Of a DNA stretch of 64,000 nt, positions 43,032 to 51,406 are shown in pieces (within the stretch, counting starts at the first letter, position 1; every line of letters begins with the position of its first letter). Below the pieces are notes generated by a model that had not been told where the DNA came from, did not search any database, and saw only the letters and a program-made list of their open reading frames with translations. The DNA comes from Lachnospiraceae bacterium (GTDB taxonomy: Bacteria > Bacillota_A > Clostridia > Lachnospirales > Lachnospiraceae): the NCBI GenBank assembly GCA_009774465.1, contig VSNT01000003.1:7664-71663 (forward strand), given 5' to 3'. Position numbers and translations under genes: made by a program.

Positions 43032-44192
43032 TTATTTATAATCTACAAATTCGCCATATTCTTCCCAAATATTGCAAATCCAGGTTTTACCCTGATTAAA
43101 GATGATCTCTTCCCCGTTCTGGTCGTAGAATTTAGCCGGTGTTGCATCTCCATCATACCGCTCCCATCTTCCCTTAATGACCTTTCCGCCGGTAAAAACA
43201 ATGGCATCCCCTTCTCCGTGAACCCCGAATGCAAGATAATCATGGGAATCTCTTACCTCGCCATGACAGTACTGAAAAACTACGTTAGACACAGCAAGCT
43301 GGCTTCCATCCATCTCATCTATCTGCTCTTTCCCGTTTTGGAATCTGTAATATAAGTGATCCTTTTCATCATATTCAAAGTAAGGAGTGTAGGCGCCATA
43401 TCCTCCCTGATTTCCGCTTTGTCCGCCGGGATAAATGGCTGTTGCCTCTTTTGCATTTTCATAATTATCTTCTGCCCTTACCCCCTCATCTGCAAAGGTA
43501 AAAGGCGGCACATAATCTTTATCATACTCCCAATCGTATTTCAGCCTTTCCGCAGCCTTAAGCATTCCTTCTATAAATAGATAGCCGGTAAATTCTGTGG
43601 CATATCCGGGACGCTTCACTCTGTCAAAGGCTTCATGCGCAGGGTTATATATGCCTTCTACAGCGGCACTGATGTTTTGAACCGTATCTCTGTTAATCAG
43701 CTCTTCCACATAGGGCCTTGCCAGTCCCCAGTTGCAGTAAACTGCCTCATACCCCATAGCAACATACAAAAAGTAATCTCTGCTGCTTCTTACCGGCCCA
43801 ATGCGCTCCAAATCATCAAAATCTTCAACTACAGCCATCAGCCTTGTAATACGTCCCTCTACCGGAGCCTCATAAATAATACTTGCTTTTGAGATGCCAT
43901 ACTGGGGCATTGCAGGAGAATTGTTTGGAATCATTACTGCAATAGGACGTCTTGTAACAACGCTTTCATCTTTCCATTCACCGGTTAAATAACTCTGCAT
44001 CTGTCCGTCAACCACTTCTCTGTCTGAAACCACCGGAAATCCCTCCGGTGTTGGTGATGGCGACGCTTCCGGTACCGGCGTTGGAGAAAGTGCTTCTACT
44101 TTTGGCTCCTCCAGTTCTTCTTTACTTCCACATGCCGCACAAACCATGCACAGTACCATTCCAACAATCAACAGTATTCCTTTTCTTTTCAT
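43032..44192 (-). CDS. DUF3048 lipoprotein (YerB-like)
   Basis: The protein has a lipoprotein signal peptide with lipobox VCAAC (Cys about 21 from the chosen start), a Pro/Ser/Thr-rich linker with two SPTP repeats, and DUF3048 N- and C-terminal domains (about 50-385), including VEGRITRLMAVVEDF and GPVRSSRDYF. YerB-like proteins are anchored outside the membrane; their function is not well known. ATG 44192 has GAAAGGAG upstream, better than the longer frame to 44207. It follows the MBL gene with 11 bases, forming an operon with rel upstream. Confidence 0.9.
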   Translation of the reverse strand: MKRKGILLIVGMVLCMVCAACGSKEELEEPKVEALSPTPVPEASPSPTPEGFPVVSDREVVDGQMQSYLTGEWKDESVVTRRPIAVMIPNNSPAMPQYGISKASIIYEAPVEGRITRLMAVVEDFDDLERIGPVRSSRDYFLYVAMGYEAVYCNWGLARPYVEELINRDTVQNISAAVEGIYNPAHEAFDRVKRPGYATEFTGYLFIEGMLKAAERLKYDWEYDKDYVPPFTFADEGVRAEDNYENAKEATAIYPGGQSGNQGGYGAYTPYFEYDEKDHLYYRFQNGKEQIDEMDGSQLAVSNVVFQYCHGEVRDSHDYLAFGVHGEGDAIVFTGGKVIKGRWERYDGDATPAKFYDQNGEEIIFNQGKTWICNIWEEYGEFVDYK

Positions 44193-44203
44193 TTTCACTC
44201 CTT

Positions 44204-44833
44204 TCACAAAAACGGGTTGTATTCTTTTTCGTATCCAATGCTTGTAGCCTCTCCATGTCCGGGATATACCTTAACGTCCTCCGGAAGAGGCAACAGCTTT
44301 TCCTTAATTGAATGCACCAGCGTACTCATACTTCCTGTCGGCAGATCCGTTCTTCCTACCGACTCCTGAAATAAAGTGTCTCCACTGATCAAAAGCTTTG
44401 CATCTTCGAAATAATAACAGCAGCTTCCCTTAGTGTGCCCAGGCGTGGCAATCAGCTTAAGCTTCATTCCGGCCGCTGTAATTTCTTCTCCATCTTTTAC
44501 ATATACATCAGCCTTGACCAGGCAGGGCCTTCCTGTATCCTGTGAAACATTCAGCGCAGGACTTTCACAAACCTCCTGTTCACCTTCATATGCATAGACG
44601 TTTGCCCCTGAAAGCTCCTTTAATGCCTCCACCCCCCAGATATGGTCAAAATGGCCATGCGTTAAGAATATTGCCTTTACGGAAAACCCCTTATCCTTTA
44701 ATCCGTTATAAATATACTCTCCTTTATCAGCAGGATCAAAAACAATTGCCTCCTGCTTTCCTTCCTCATACACAAAATAACAATTGGTCTGGCATACGCC
44801 CAAAACGATTCTTCCTATCTTTATATCCGCCAT
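44204..44833 (-). CDS. Metallo-beta-lactamase-fold hydrolase (glyoxalase II-like)
   Basis: This 209-residue protein has the metallo-beta-lactamase signature THGHFDHIWGV (HxHxDH, about residues 58-64), the later metal ligands in ATPGHTKGSCCYY and SGDTLFQESVGRTDL, and YPGHGEATSIG near the end. Small clostridial members resemble YqgX/GloB-like thioesterases but the substrate is not established. It starts 26 bases after rel, in the common Clostridia order rel-MBL. Confidence 0.92.
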   Translation of the reverse strand: MADIKIGRIVLGVCQTNCYFVYEEGKQEAIVFDPADKGEYIYNGLKDKGFSVKAIFLTHGHFDHIWGVEALKELSGANVYAYEGEQEVCESPALNVSQDTGRPCLVKADVYVKDGEEITAAGMKLKLIATPGHTKGSCCYYFEDAKLLISGDTLFQESVGRTDLPTGSMSTLVHSIKEKLLPLPEDVKVYPGHGEATSIGYEKEYNPFL

Positions 44834-44859
44834 AATAACAGCTCCTTCTTCTGCAAACT

Positions 44860-47184
44860 TTAGCTTGTGGTTCTTTCAATATCGATCACGCTCTCAATGG
44901 ATCTGATCTTATCTATGATGTGGTTCAGCTCCTCCCTGTTGCTGATTTCAAAGGAAGTGGCCATTGTTGCAAGTCCCTGTTTGTTCACTCTTGTATTAAG
45001 GGAAATAATATCAATATTCTTTTCCGTAAGCGCTTTGGTAATATCCGCAAGAAGTCCATTTCGATTATTTGCAAATATCTTTATCTCTGCAAGATACTTT
45101 TCACCTGAAACCTCATCCGGTGAGCCTTCCCATTCTGCATCTATAAGACGCTCCCTTTCTTCTTCCGGCAGATTAATCATATTGATGCAGTCCGTTCTGT
45201 GAACGGAAATTCCCCGTCCTCTGGTAATAAAACCTACAATCTCATCTCCCGGCACCGGAGAACAGCATTTGGAAAAACGAACAGCCAGATCATGAATCCC
45301 TCTTACCACGATTCCACTCTTTGATTTAATGTGGACTGCCTTTCTCATTGCTTCATTTTCTGCAACTGCTGCCAAGATTTCCTGATCGGTCATTTCCTTT
45401 TTATGGGCCTTTTCATAAAGCTCCATCATCCGGTTAATGATCTGACCTTCTTTTAAACCGCCATGTCCTACTGCCGCAAGTACAGACTCCCAGTCCCTGA
45501 ACCCATACTTGTTTTTAATGGCTTCCATATATTCAGTCTTCATCAGTTCTGAAATATTAATGCCCTTTGCCCGGCAGTACAGATTTAAAAGATCTTTGCC
45601 CTTAACAATATTTTCTTCTTTAAATTCATTTTTAAACCATTGATTGATTTTATTTTTTGCCTGAGTGCTTTTCACTACATTCAGCCAGTCTCTGCTGGGG
45701 CCTTTTGAATTTTGAGAAGTCATGATCTCAATGCGGTCACCGTTTTTAATCTCATAATCAATGGTCACCAGTTTTCCGTTTACTCTGGCGCCGATCATCT
45801 TATTTCCCACTGCACTGTGAATGTTGTAGGCAAAATCAATGGGCGTAGAGCCTGCCGGAAGATTTTTCACTTCTCCCGTAGGGGTAAAGCAGTATACACT
45901 GTCTGAAAAAAGGTCCAGATCACTTTTTAAAAGATTCATAAATTCCTTATTGTCAGACATATCCTGCTGCCATTCCAAAATCTGGCGCAGCCATGAAAGT
46001 TTTTCTTCCTCTGAGTCTTCTATTTTCTTTCCGTCAGAAGCAACCTTATATTTCCAGTGGGCGGCAATCCCGTACTCCGCCGCCTTATGCATCTCGTAAG
46101 TCCGGATCTGTATCTCAAAGGGCTGCCCGCTGTTTCCGATCAATGTGGTGTGAAGGGACTGGTACATATTCGCCTTGGGCATGGCGATATAATCCTTAAA
46201 CCGTCCAGGTATGGGCTTATACATTTCATGGATTACCCCCAGAGCGGCATAACAATCCTTTACCGTATCCACAATAATTCTGACTGCAAACAAATCATAA
46301 ATCTGATCAATGGTTTTATTCTGATTTTTCATTTTCTTATAAATACTGAAAAAATGTTTTACACGTCCATCAATCTGTGCCTTAATACCTGCATTTTTGA
46401 TGTGCACACTGACCTCGTCCACAATATTCTGGATATATTTTTCACGAACGCTTTTGCGCACGGCAATTTTATCTACGAGATCATAATAGGCTTCCGGCTC
46501 CAAATATTTTAAGGATAAATCATCCAATTCCACCTTAATCTTTGAAATTCCAAGCCTCTGGGCAATGGGTGAATAGATCTCCATCGTCTCTTTTGCAATT
46601 CTCTGCTGGCTCTCCAGGCTCTTATATTTCAAGGTCCGCATATTATGGAGGCGGTCGGCCAGCTTAATAATAATCACACGGATATCCCTGGCCATAGCCA
46701 GAAACATCTTACGCAGGTTTTCCGCCTGCATTTCAAAGCGGTCCAGGGCTTTATCCCCATTTTCATTTGCAAACTGCAATTGCTCTAACTTCGTCACCCC
46801 GTCAACCAAAAGAGCCACATCACTGCCGAACTGCTCTTTGATCTCATCTTCGGTCATAATGGTGTCTTCTATCACATCATGTAAAAGCCCTGCTGCAATC
46901 GTTTCCTTATCCATCTCCAAATCCGCCAGAATAATTGACACACATAATGGATGAATAATATAGGGTTCTCCTGATTTGCGCACCTGATCCTTATGGGCCC
47001 GCTCTGCCAGATGGTATGCCTTTTCAATCAATGTAATATCATCAGAAGGATGATATTTATGGACACGCAAAATCAAGTCCCTGTATAATTGCTGGGGACT
47101 TTGAAATTCCTGAATGGCTTCTATCCTGCCATCATCAAATACCACTTCATTTTTTGTCTGTTTCGTATCTTTTTCTTCCGTCAT
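44860..47184 (-). CDS. rel: Bifunctional (p)ppGpp synthetase/hydrolase Rel
   Basis: This 774-residue RSH enzyme makes and degrades (p)ppGpp. The hydrolase HD domain has HDVIEDT near residue 103; the synthetase domain includes GRVKHFFSIYKKM and the conserved Gly loop region; then a TGS domain (VYCFTPTGEVKNLPAGSTPIDFAY), a zinc-finger-like segment with FSKCCSPVPGDEI, and a C-terminal ACT domain (EIKIFANNRNGLLADITK). Both active sites appear intact. It is the long RSH of Firmicutes and probably controls targets such as RsgA, also encoded here. Confidence 0.96.
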   Translation of the reverse strand: MTEEKDTKQTKNEVVFDDGRIEAIQEFQSPQQLYRDLILRVHKYHPSDDITLIEKAYHLAERAHKDQVRKSGEPYIIHPLCVSIILADLEMDKETIAAGLLHDVIEDTIMTEDEIKEQFGSDVALLVDGVTKLEQLQFANENGDKALDRFEMQAENLRKMFLAMARDIRVIIIKLADRLHNMRTLKYKSLESQQRIAKETMEIYSPIAQRLGISKIKVELDDLSLKYLEPEAYYDLVDKIAVRKSVREKYIQNIVDEVSVHIKNAGIKAQIDGRVKHFFSIYKKMKNQNKTIDQIYDLFAVRIIVDTVKDCYAALGVIHEMYKPIPGRFKDYIAMPKANMYQSLHTTLIGNSGQPFEIQIRTYEMHKAAEYGIAAHWKYKVASDGKKIEDSEEEKLSWLRQILEWQQDMSDNKEFMNLLKSDLDLFSDSVYCFTPTGEVKNLPAGSTPIDFAYNIHSAVGNKMIGARVNGKLVTIDYEIKNGDRIEIMTSQNSKGPSRDWLNVVKSTQAKNKINQWFKNEFKEENIVKGKDLLNLYCRAKGINISELMKTEYMEAIKNKYGFRDWESVLAAVGHGGLKEGQIINRMMELYEKAHKKEMTDQEILAAVAENEAMRKAVHIKSKSGIVVRGIHDLAVRFSKCCSPVPGDEIVGFITRGRGISVHRTDCINMINLPEEERERLIDAEWEGSPDEVSGEKYLAEIKIFANNRNGLLADITKALTEKNIDIISLNTRVNKQGLATMATSFEISNREELNHIIDKIRSIESVIDIERTTS

Positions 47185-47331
47185 GTTCTCACACCTTTAG
47201 ATGCATTCAGTATACGCTTTTATTCATATATTATGATATTATATATTTTTTTGTATATTTCGTCAACGAAAGCTCATACAAGTTTTTCCAATCAATGTCC
47301 GCCGGGCTTTGCTGCAGGCCTCCTGTGCAGC

Positions 47332-47367
47332 AAAACAGGTATGCAAAATTTTTGCATACCTGTTTAA
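47332..47367 (-). terminator. Terminator after groEL
   Basis: AACAGGTATGCAAAA and its complement form a 14-base stem, followed on the minus strand by TTTTGC. A second hairpin (TTTGCTGCA ... TGCAGCAAA, 47307-47334) follows at once. The 209-base gap to rel holds nothing else recognised. Confidence 0.8.
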
Positions 47368-47393
47368 AACACTCTCTTATTAAGATTTGGGAA

Positions 47394-49016
47394 TTACATC
47401 ATACCGCCCATTCCGCCGCCTGCAGGCATTGCAGGTGCATCTTCTTTAATGTTTGCAACAACAGATTCTGTGGTAAGAAGGGTGGAAGCAACGCTGGTTG
47501 CATTCTGCAGCGCACTTCTTGTAACCTTGGCAGGATCGAGAATACCTGCGGTTACCATATCCACATATTCTTCCTTCAAAGCGTCAAATCCAACGCCAAC
47601 CTCAGATTCGCTTACCTTATTGATGATTACGCTGCCTTCAAGACCTGCGTTTGCAACAATGTGATATAAAGGAGCTTCCAGTGCCTTTAAGACAATCTGT
47701 GCACCTGTCTTTTCATCACCTTCCAATGTATCCGCCATTTTTACAACTTCTTTAGCTGCATGAACATAAGCGGAACCGCCGCCGCAGATAATACCTTCTT
47801 CTACTGCTGCCCTGGTAGCTGCAAGGGCATCCTCCAGACGAAGCTTTGCTTCTTTCATTTCAGTTTCAGTTGCAGCACCTACGCGGATAACAGCTACACC
47901 GCCTGCCAGCTTTGCAAGTCTTTCCTGTAATTTTTCTCTGTCAAAATCAGATGTGGTTTCTTCAATCTGTCCTTTAATCTGATTGATTCTTGCTGTAATT
48001 GCAGCCTTATCGCCTTCTCCATCAACGATAACGGTATTTTCTTTCTGAACCTTAACAGATTTTGCACGTCCCAACTGATCCATTGTGGTTTCCTTTAAGT
48101 CAAGACCAAGTTCTTCACTGATTACCTGGCCGCCTGTAAGGATTGCAATGTCTTCCAGCATGGCTTTTCTTCTGTCGCCATAACCGGGAGCCTTAACAGC
48201 TACCACGTTGAATGTGCCGCGCAGTTTATTTACAATCAATGTAGTAAGGGCTTCACCTTCCACATCCTCGGCAATAATCAGAAGCTTTGCACCGGATTGA
48301 ACGATCTGCTCTAACAAAGGCAGAATCTCCTGAATATTGGAAATCTTCTTGTCTGTAATCAAAATATAGGGATTCTCAAGAACAGCTTCCATTTTATCCA
48401 TATCTGTAGCCATGTATGCGGAAATATATCCTCTGTCAAACTGCATACCTTCTACCAGATCAAGCTCTGTCTGCATGGTCTTGCTTTCTTCAATGGTAAT
48501 AACACCGTCTCCGGATACCTTTTCCATTGCATCTGCAACCAACTGTCCTACTTCATCATCCCCTGCTGAAATTGCAGCCACTCTTGCAATATGCTCTTTT
48601 CCATTTACCTTTGAGCTCATCTTTGCAATTGCTTCCACAGCAACGTCAGTTGCTTTCTTCATTCCTTTTCTTAAGATAATGGGATTAGCGCCTGCTGCCA
48701 GGTTCTTCATACCTGCATTTACCATTGCCTGTGCAAGTACGGTTGCTGTAGTGGTACCGTCACCAGCCACATCATTTGTCTTGGTTGCAACTTCCTTTAC
48801 AAGCTGTGCGCCCATGTTTTCAAAAGCATCTTCCAGCTCGATTTCCTTTGCAATGGTAACACCGTCATTTGTAATAAGGGGAGCGCCAAAGGACTTATCC
48901 AAAACTACGTTTCTTCCCTTCGGTCCTAATGTTACTCTAACGGTGTCTGCCAGTTGATTTACACCTGATTCAAGTGCTGCACGCGCTTCTGCGCCATATT
49001 TGATTTCTTTTGCCAT
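47394..49016 (-). CDS. groL: Chaperonin GroEL
   Basis: GroEL forms the double-ring ATP-driven folding chamber. The 540-residue product has the conserved start AKEIKYGAEARAALESGVN, the ATP site DGTTTATVLA (about 86-95), GGGSAYVHA, and the usual Gly/Met tail GGGMGGMM. It lies 74 bases after groES and is transcribed with it from the CIRCE-controlled promoter. A strong terminator follows. Confidence 0.98.
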   Translation of the reverse strand: MAKEIKYGAEARAALESGVNQLADTVRVTLGPKGRNVVLDKSFGAPLITNDGVTIAKEIELEDAFENMGAQLVKEVATKTNDVAGDGTTTATVLAQAMVNAGMKNLAAGANPIILRKGMKKATDVAVEAIAKMSSKVNGKEHIARVAAISAGDDEVGQLVADAMEKVSGDGVITIEESKTMQTELDLVEGMQFDRGYISAYMATDMDKMEAVLENPYILITDKKISNIQEILPLLEQIVQSGAKLLIIAEDVEGEALTTLIVNKLRGTFNVVAVKAPGYGDRRKAMLEDIAILTGGQVISEELGLDLKETTMDQLGRAKSVKVQKENTVIVDGEGDKAAITARINQIKGQIEETTSDFDREKLQERLAKLAGGVAVIRVGAATETEMKEAKLRLEDALAATRAAVEEGIICGGGSAYVHAAKEVVKMADTLEGDEKTGAQIVLKALEAPLYHIVANAGLEGSVIINKVSESEVGVGFDALKEEYVDMVTAGILDPAKVTRSALQNATSVASTLLTTESVVANIKEDAPAMPAGGGMGGMM

Positions 49017-49090
49017 TGTTATCTGCCTCCTGATATATTCTGATATATTTTCTATTATTTACTGATACTGTTTTCTTTTCCCAAAGCCTG

Positions 49091-49375
49091 TTACTGAATG
49101 ACTGCAAGAATATCACTCTGCTTTACAATAATAAACTCTTCTTCATCGATCTTAACATCTGTTCCGGCATATTTGGAGTAAATAACCTGATCTCCTGCCT
49201 TAACTTCCATTTTGATCTCTTTTCCGTCTACCACACCGCCGGGGCCTACTGCAATTACTTCTGCCTGCTGGGGTTTTTCCTTATTTTGTCCAGGTAAAAC
49301 AATGCCTGATTTAGTAGTTTCTTCTGCAACTAACTGCTTTAATACAACTCTGTCTGCTAATGGTACTAACTTCAT
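49091..49375 (-). CDS. groS: Co-chaperonin GroES
   Basis: GroES is the heptameric lid for GroEL. The product (94 residues) starts MKLVPLADRVVLKQL and contains the mobile loop EETTKSGIVLPG and the VIYSKYAGTDVKIDEEEF segment. The open frame runs upstream to 49438 through the CIRCE element, but ATG 49375 has AAAGGAGG and matches the family start. First gene of the groESL operon. Confidence 0.97.
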   Translation of the reverse strand: MKLVPLADRVVLKQLVAEETTKSGIVLPGQNKEKPQQAEVIAVGPGGVVDGKEIKMEVKAGDQVIYSKYAGTDVKIDEEEFIIVKQSDILAVIQ

Positions 49376-49431
49376 TTTAAATGCCTCCTTTATTTTTTGC
49401 TCCATGATTTTCTTTCGCTTTTTCTTCCTTG

Positions 49432-49458
49432 TTAGCACTCATATGTATTGAGTGCTAA
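49432..49458. promoter_or_regulatory. CIRCE operator (HrcA site)
   Basis: TTAGCACTC, 9 bases, GAGTGCTAA: a perfect match to the CIRCE inverted repeat. HrcA binds it and represses groESL until heat or folding stress. It lies between the promoter and groES. The hrcA gene is not in this window. Confidence 0.97.
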
Positions 49459-49470
49459 TCACTAAAACAT

Positions 49471-49499
49471 ATATTAGTTTTATATGCACAGCTTTGCAA
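49471..49499 (-). promoter_or_regulatory. groESL promoter
   Basis: On the minus strand TTGCAA (49494-49499) and TAATAT (49471-49476) are 17 bases apart. The transcription start would be just before the CIRCE element, the standard arrangement. Confidence 0.7.
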
Positions 49500-49616
49500 A
49501 TGGTATTACAGCCACATTTTATTAGCTTTTCTTTTATTTTCTCTTCATATCTCTTTTTTTCTTTCATTATCTCATTTTTGCCTTATGCACACGATTTAAT
49601 AATTTGTTTATTTTTT

Positions 49617-49646
49617 TAAAAAAGAGAACCGGTTCCGGTTCTCTTA
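49617..49646 (-). terminator. Terminator after GGDEF gene
   Basis: AGAGAACCGG and CCGGTTCTCT form a perfect 10-base stem around AA, followed on the minus strand by TTTTTT. The gene's stop codon touches the stem. Confidence 0.85.
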
Positions 49647-50573
49647 ATTAATTCCTTTTCTGAGCCGCTCCTGATACCCGGGAGCATTTTTAACCTCAAA
49701 TTTATTATTAAACATTTCATACTCTGCATCTGAGAGCTTTTCTTCCAGTGATTCCTCCGTATTGGTCTTATACACCACGCCTATTGCCACTGAGGGGGCT
49801 AATTTAGGATCTTCATAGGTATCGCAGCTTCTCCGCAGGCGCTCTACAAAGTCTTCCACTTCTCCGTCCTCCGGCATAGGCACCAGAACACCAAACACAT
49901 CCCCGTCAATTCTTCCTGTCACATATTCCGGTTTGGCTTCTTTCCTTATAAGATCCGCCACTATCTTTATCAGTCTGTCGCTTTCCTCATCCCCAAAATG
50001 ATCATTGACAAACTTCCAGTCATTAATATTCACATTAATCACGGCAACCGGAACCACCAGCGACCTGTCTATAATATTCATCCTGTTTTCAAAATAAATT
50101 TTATTGTACACTCCGGTAAGTATGTCGTCCCGTTCATTCTGGCTGCTTACACGCCGCTTATCCTCCAACTGCTTTTCCAGCTCTTCCACATAAATACTGC
50201 TTTCCCTGTGAAGGTATACTTCCCTTCCCAGATTCATAAAAAGCTCCAGAGTACCGTCTATCATTTCATTCAAAAGCTGTTCATCTCCATCACTGCCCAG
50301 CTTCTTTATGTAAAGATGACCAACCGTATGATTCTGGATGCGTATTTTACGCCCCGGTTCCTTAGCTGTATTGGGGTGGAAACCTAAAAAGCTGTCGCCA
50401 ATTACAATTTCCTTTTCTCCATGACGATTGGTAAGCAGAAGATTTATCTCCAGCATTTCGGCCAGATTCGTCAGATATTTTTTAATCATTTCCATATCGT
50501 ATAGATTGGATAACGTATAATTTCTGATATTTTCCTTGATTCTTTTATCGTAAGATACCGCCTCGTAACCCAT
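49644..50573 (-). CDS. GGDEF-domain protein with degenerate active site
   Basis: The 309-residue protein has an N-terminal sensor-like region (about 1-120), a helical linker (about 120-140), and a GGDEF-type domain beginning at DILTGVYNKIYFE. The catalytic motif reads GRIDGDVFGV where GGDEF is expected, so it keeps only part of the motif and may bind rather than make cyclic-di-GMP, or be inactive. ATG 50573 follows GGGGAGAGG; the longer frame to 50627 is unlikely. It follows an unknown gene and a hybrid kinase on the same strand and may be in their operon. Confidence 0.8.
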   Translation of the reverse strand: MGYEAVSYDKRIKENIRNYTLSNLYDMEMIKKYLTNLAEMLEINLLLTNRHGEKEIVIGDSFLGFHPNTAKEPGRKIRIQNHTVGHLYIKKLGSDGDEQLLNEMIDGTLELFMNLGREVYLHRESSIYVEELEKQLEDKRRVSSQNERDDILTGVYNKIYFENRMNIIDRSLVVPVAVINVNINDWKFVNDHFGDEESDRLIKIVADLIRKEAKPEYVTGRIDGDVFGVLVPMPEDGEVEDFVERLRRSCDTYEDPKLAPSVAIGVVYKTNTEESLEEKLSDAEYEMFNNKFEVKNAPGYQERLRKGIN

Positions 50574-50644
50574 AGCCCTCTCCCCAAAAATCCTTTCTCT
50601 GTAATAAGTTAAGTATACCGTTTCCAAAGAGGTTTATCAAGCAT

Positions 50645-51355
50645 TTATTCATCTTTTGGAATGCCTGTTCCCTGTTTTTCCAATATACCTTTTTTCTGAT
50701 AAGTCAGGTTCTCATTCAGGCGGCAGTATGCACCTGTTTTACTGTAAGAATCCATTAAATGAGTATCCTTTATCTCAACAGAAGGAATAAATTCCGCATT
50801 CATTCTGGTTCCTTTTTCCTTATGCTCAGGAGGCTTCCTGTCTCCTTCCTTCCGCCCTGTAAAGCTCTCTTTCGGATCAGTAAGGGCAGTGAAAGCCTCT
50901 TCTTTTTTTCCTAAACGTTTCAGGATGCTTCTCGTTCCTGCCTTTATTTTTTCTTTGATATTTTCCAGATTATTTATCATCCCATAAGGTATGATCAGTC
51001 TGGCCACTGAGGATAACGCAGCCGCTGTCTTCACCCCGATGCGCCGGACAGGAGATAAAGACGTTTTCTGACCGCTCTGCGCTGTCTCATCTCCCATAGC
51101 ATCCCAGATTCCCTTAAAGAAACCTGTGCCCTTTCCATCCCCTTCGGTAAGTTTCCTTGCTGTCTCGTAAAGATTAAGAGGTTCCTGCTCAGCCTCCTGC
51201 CTGGTGCTCTGCATGGAAAGGGTATCGTTTTTCATACCTGCTGCCGCTGTCTGCTGCCTCTCATGCTGTTCTTCATGCAGACATTTCGTGATATGGTGTG
51301 TATGTTTATGTTCATAAGTATTATTTGAATAGGAATAATCTCCCTGAATCTGCAT
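50645..51355 (-). CDS. Unknown protein with His-rich N-terminus
   Basis: I do not recognise this 236-residue protein. The N-terminus is rich in His and charged residues (YEHKHTHHITKCLHEEQHER, about 14-33), suggesting possible metal binding. A moderately hydrophobic stretch (about 110-135: TAAALSSVARLIIPYGMINNL) is followed by a basic part (KEKIKAGTRSILKRLGKK) and a polar C-terminus. There is no clear signal peptide. It lies between the hybrid kinase gene (51 bases upstream) and the GGDEF gene (71 bases downstream), so it may belong to that signalling unit. Confidence 0.65.
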   Translation of the reverse strand: MQIQGDYSYSNNTYEHKHTHHITKCLHEEQHERQQTAAAGMKNDTLSMQSTRQEAEQEPLNLYETARKLTEGDGKGTGFFKGIWDAMGDETAQSGQKTSLSPVRRIGVKTAAALSSVARLIIPYGMINNLENIKEKIKAGTRSILKRLGKKEEAFTALTDPKESFTGRKEGDRKPPEHKEKGTRMNAEFIPSVEIKDTHLMDSYSKTGAYCRLNENLTYQKKGILEKQGTGIPKDE

Positions 51356-51406
51356 GATAATCTCCTTTTACAGGTTTTCTATTTCATTGCTGCTCCATAT
51401 TTCTTA

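Noticed and set aside
49091..49438. GroES start at 49438
   Set aside because: That start would place the CIRCE element over the coding region; ATG 49375 has a strong SD and the family N-terminus.
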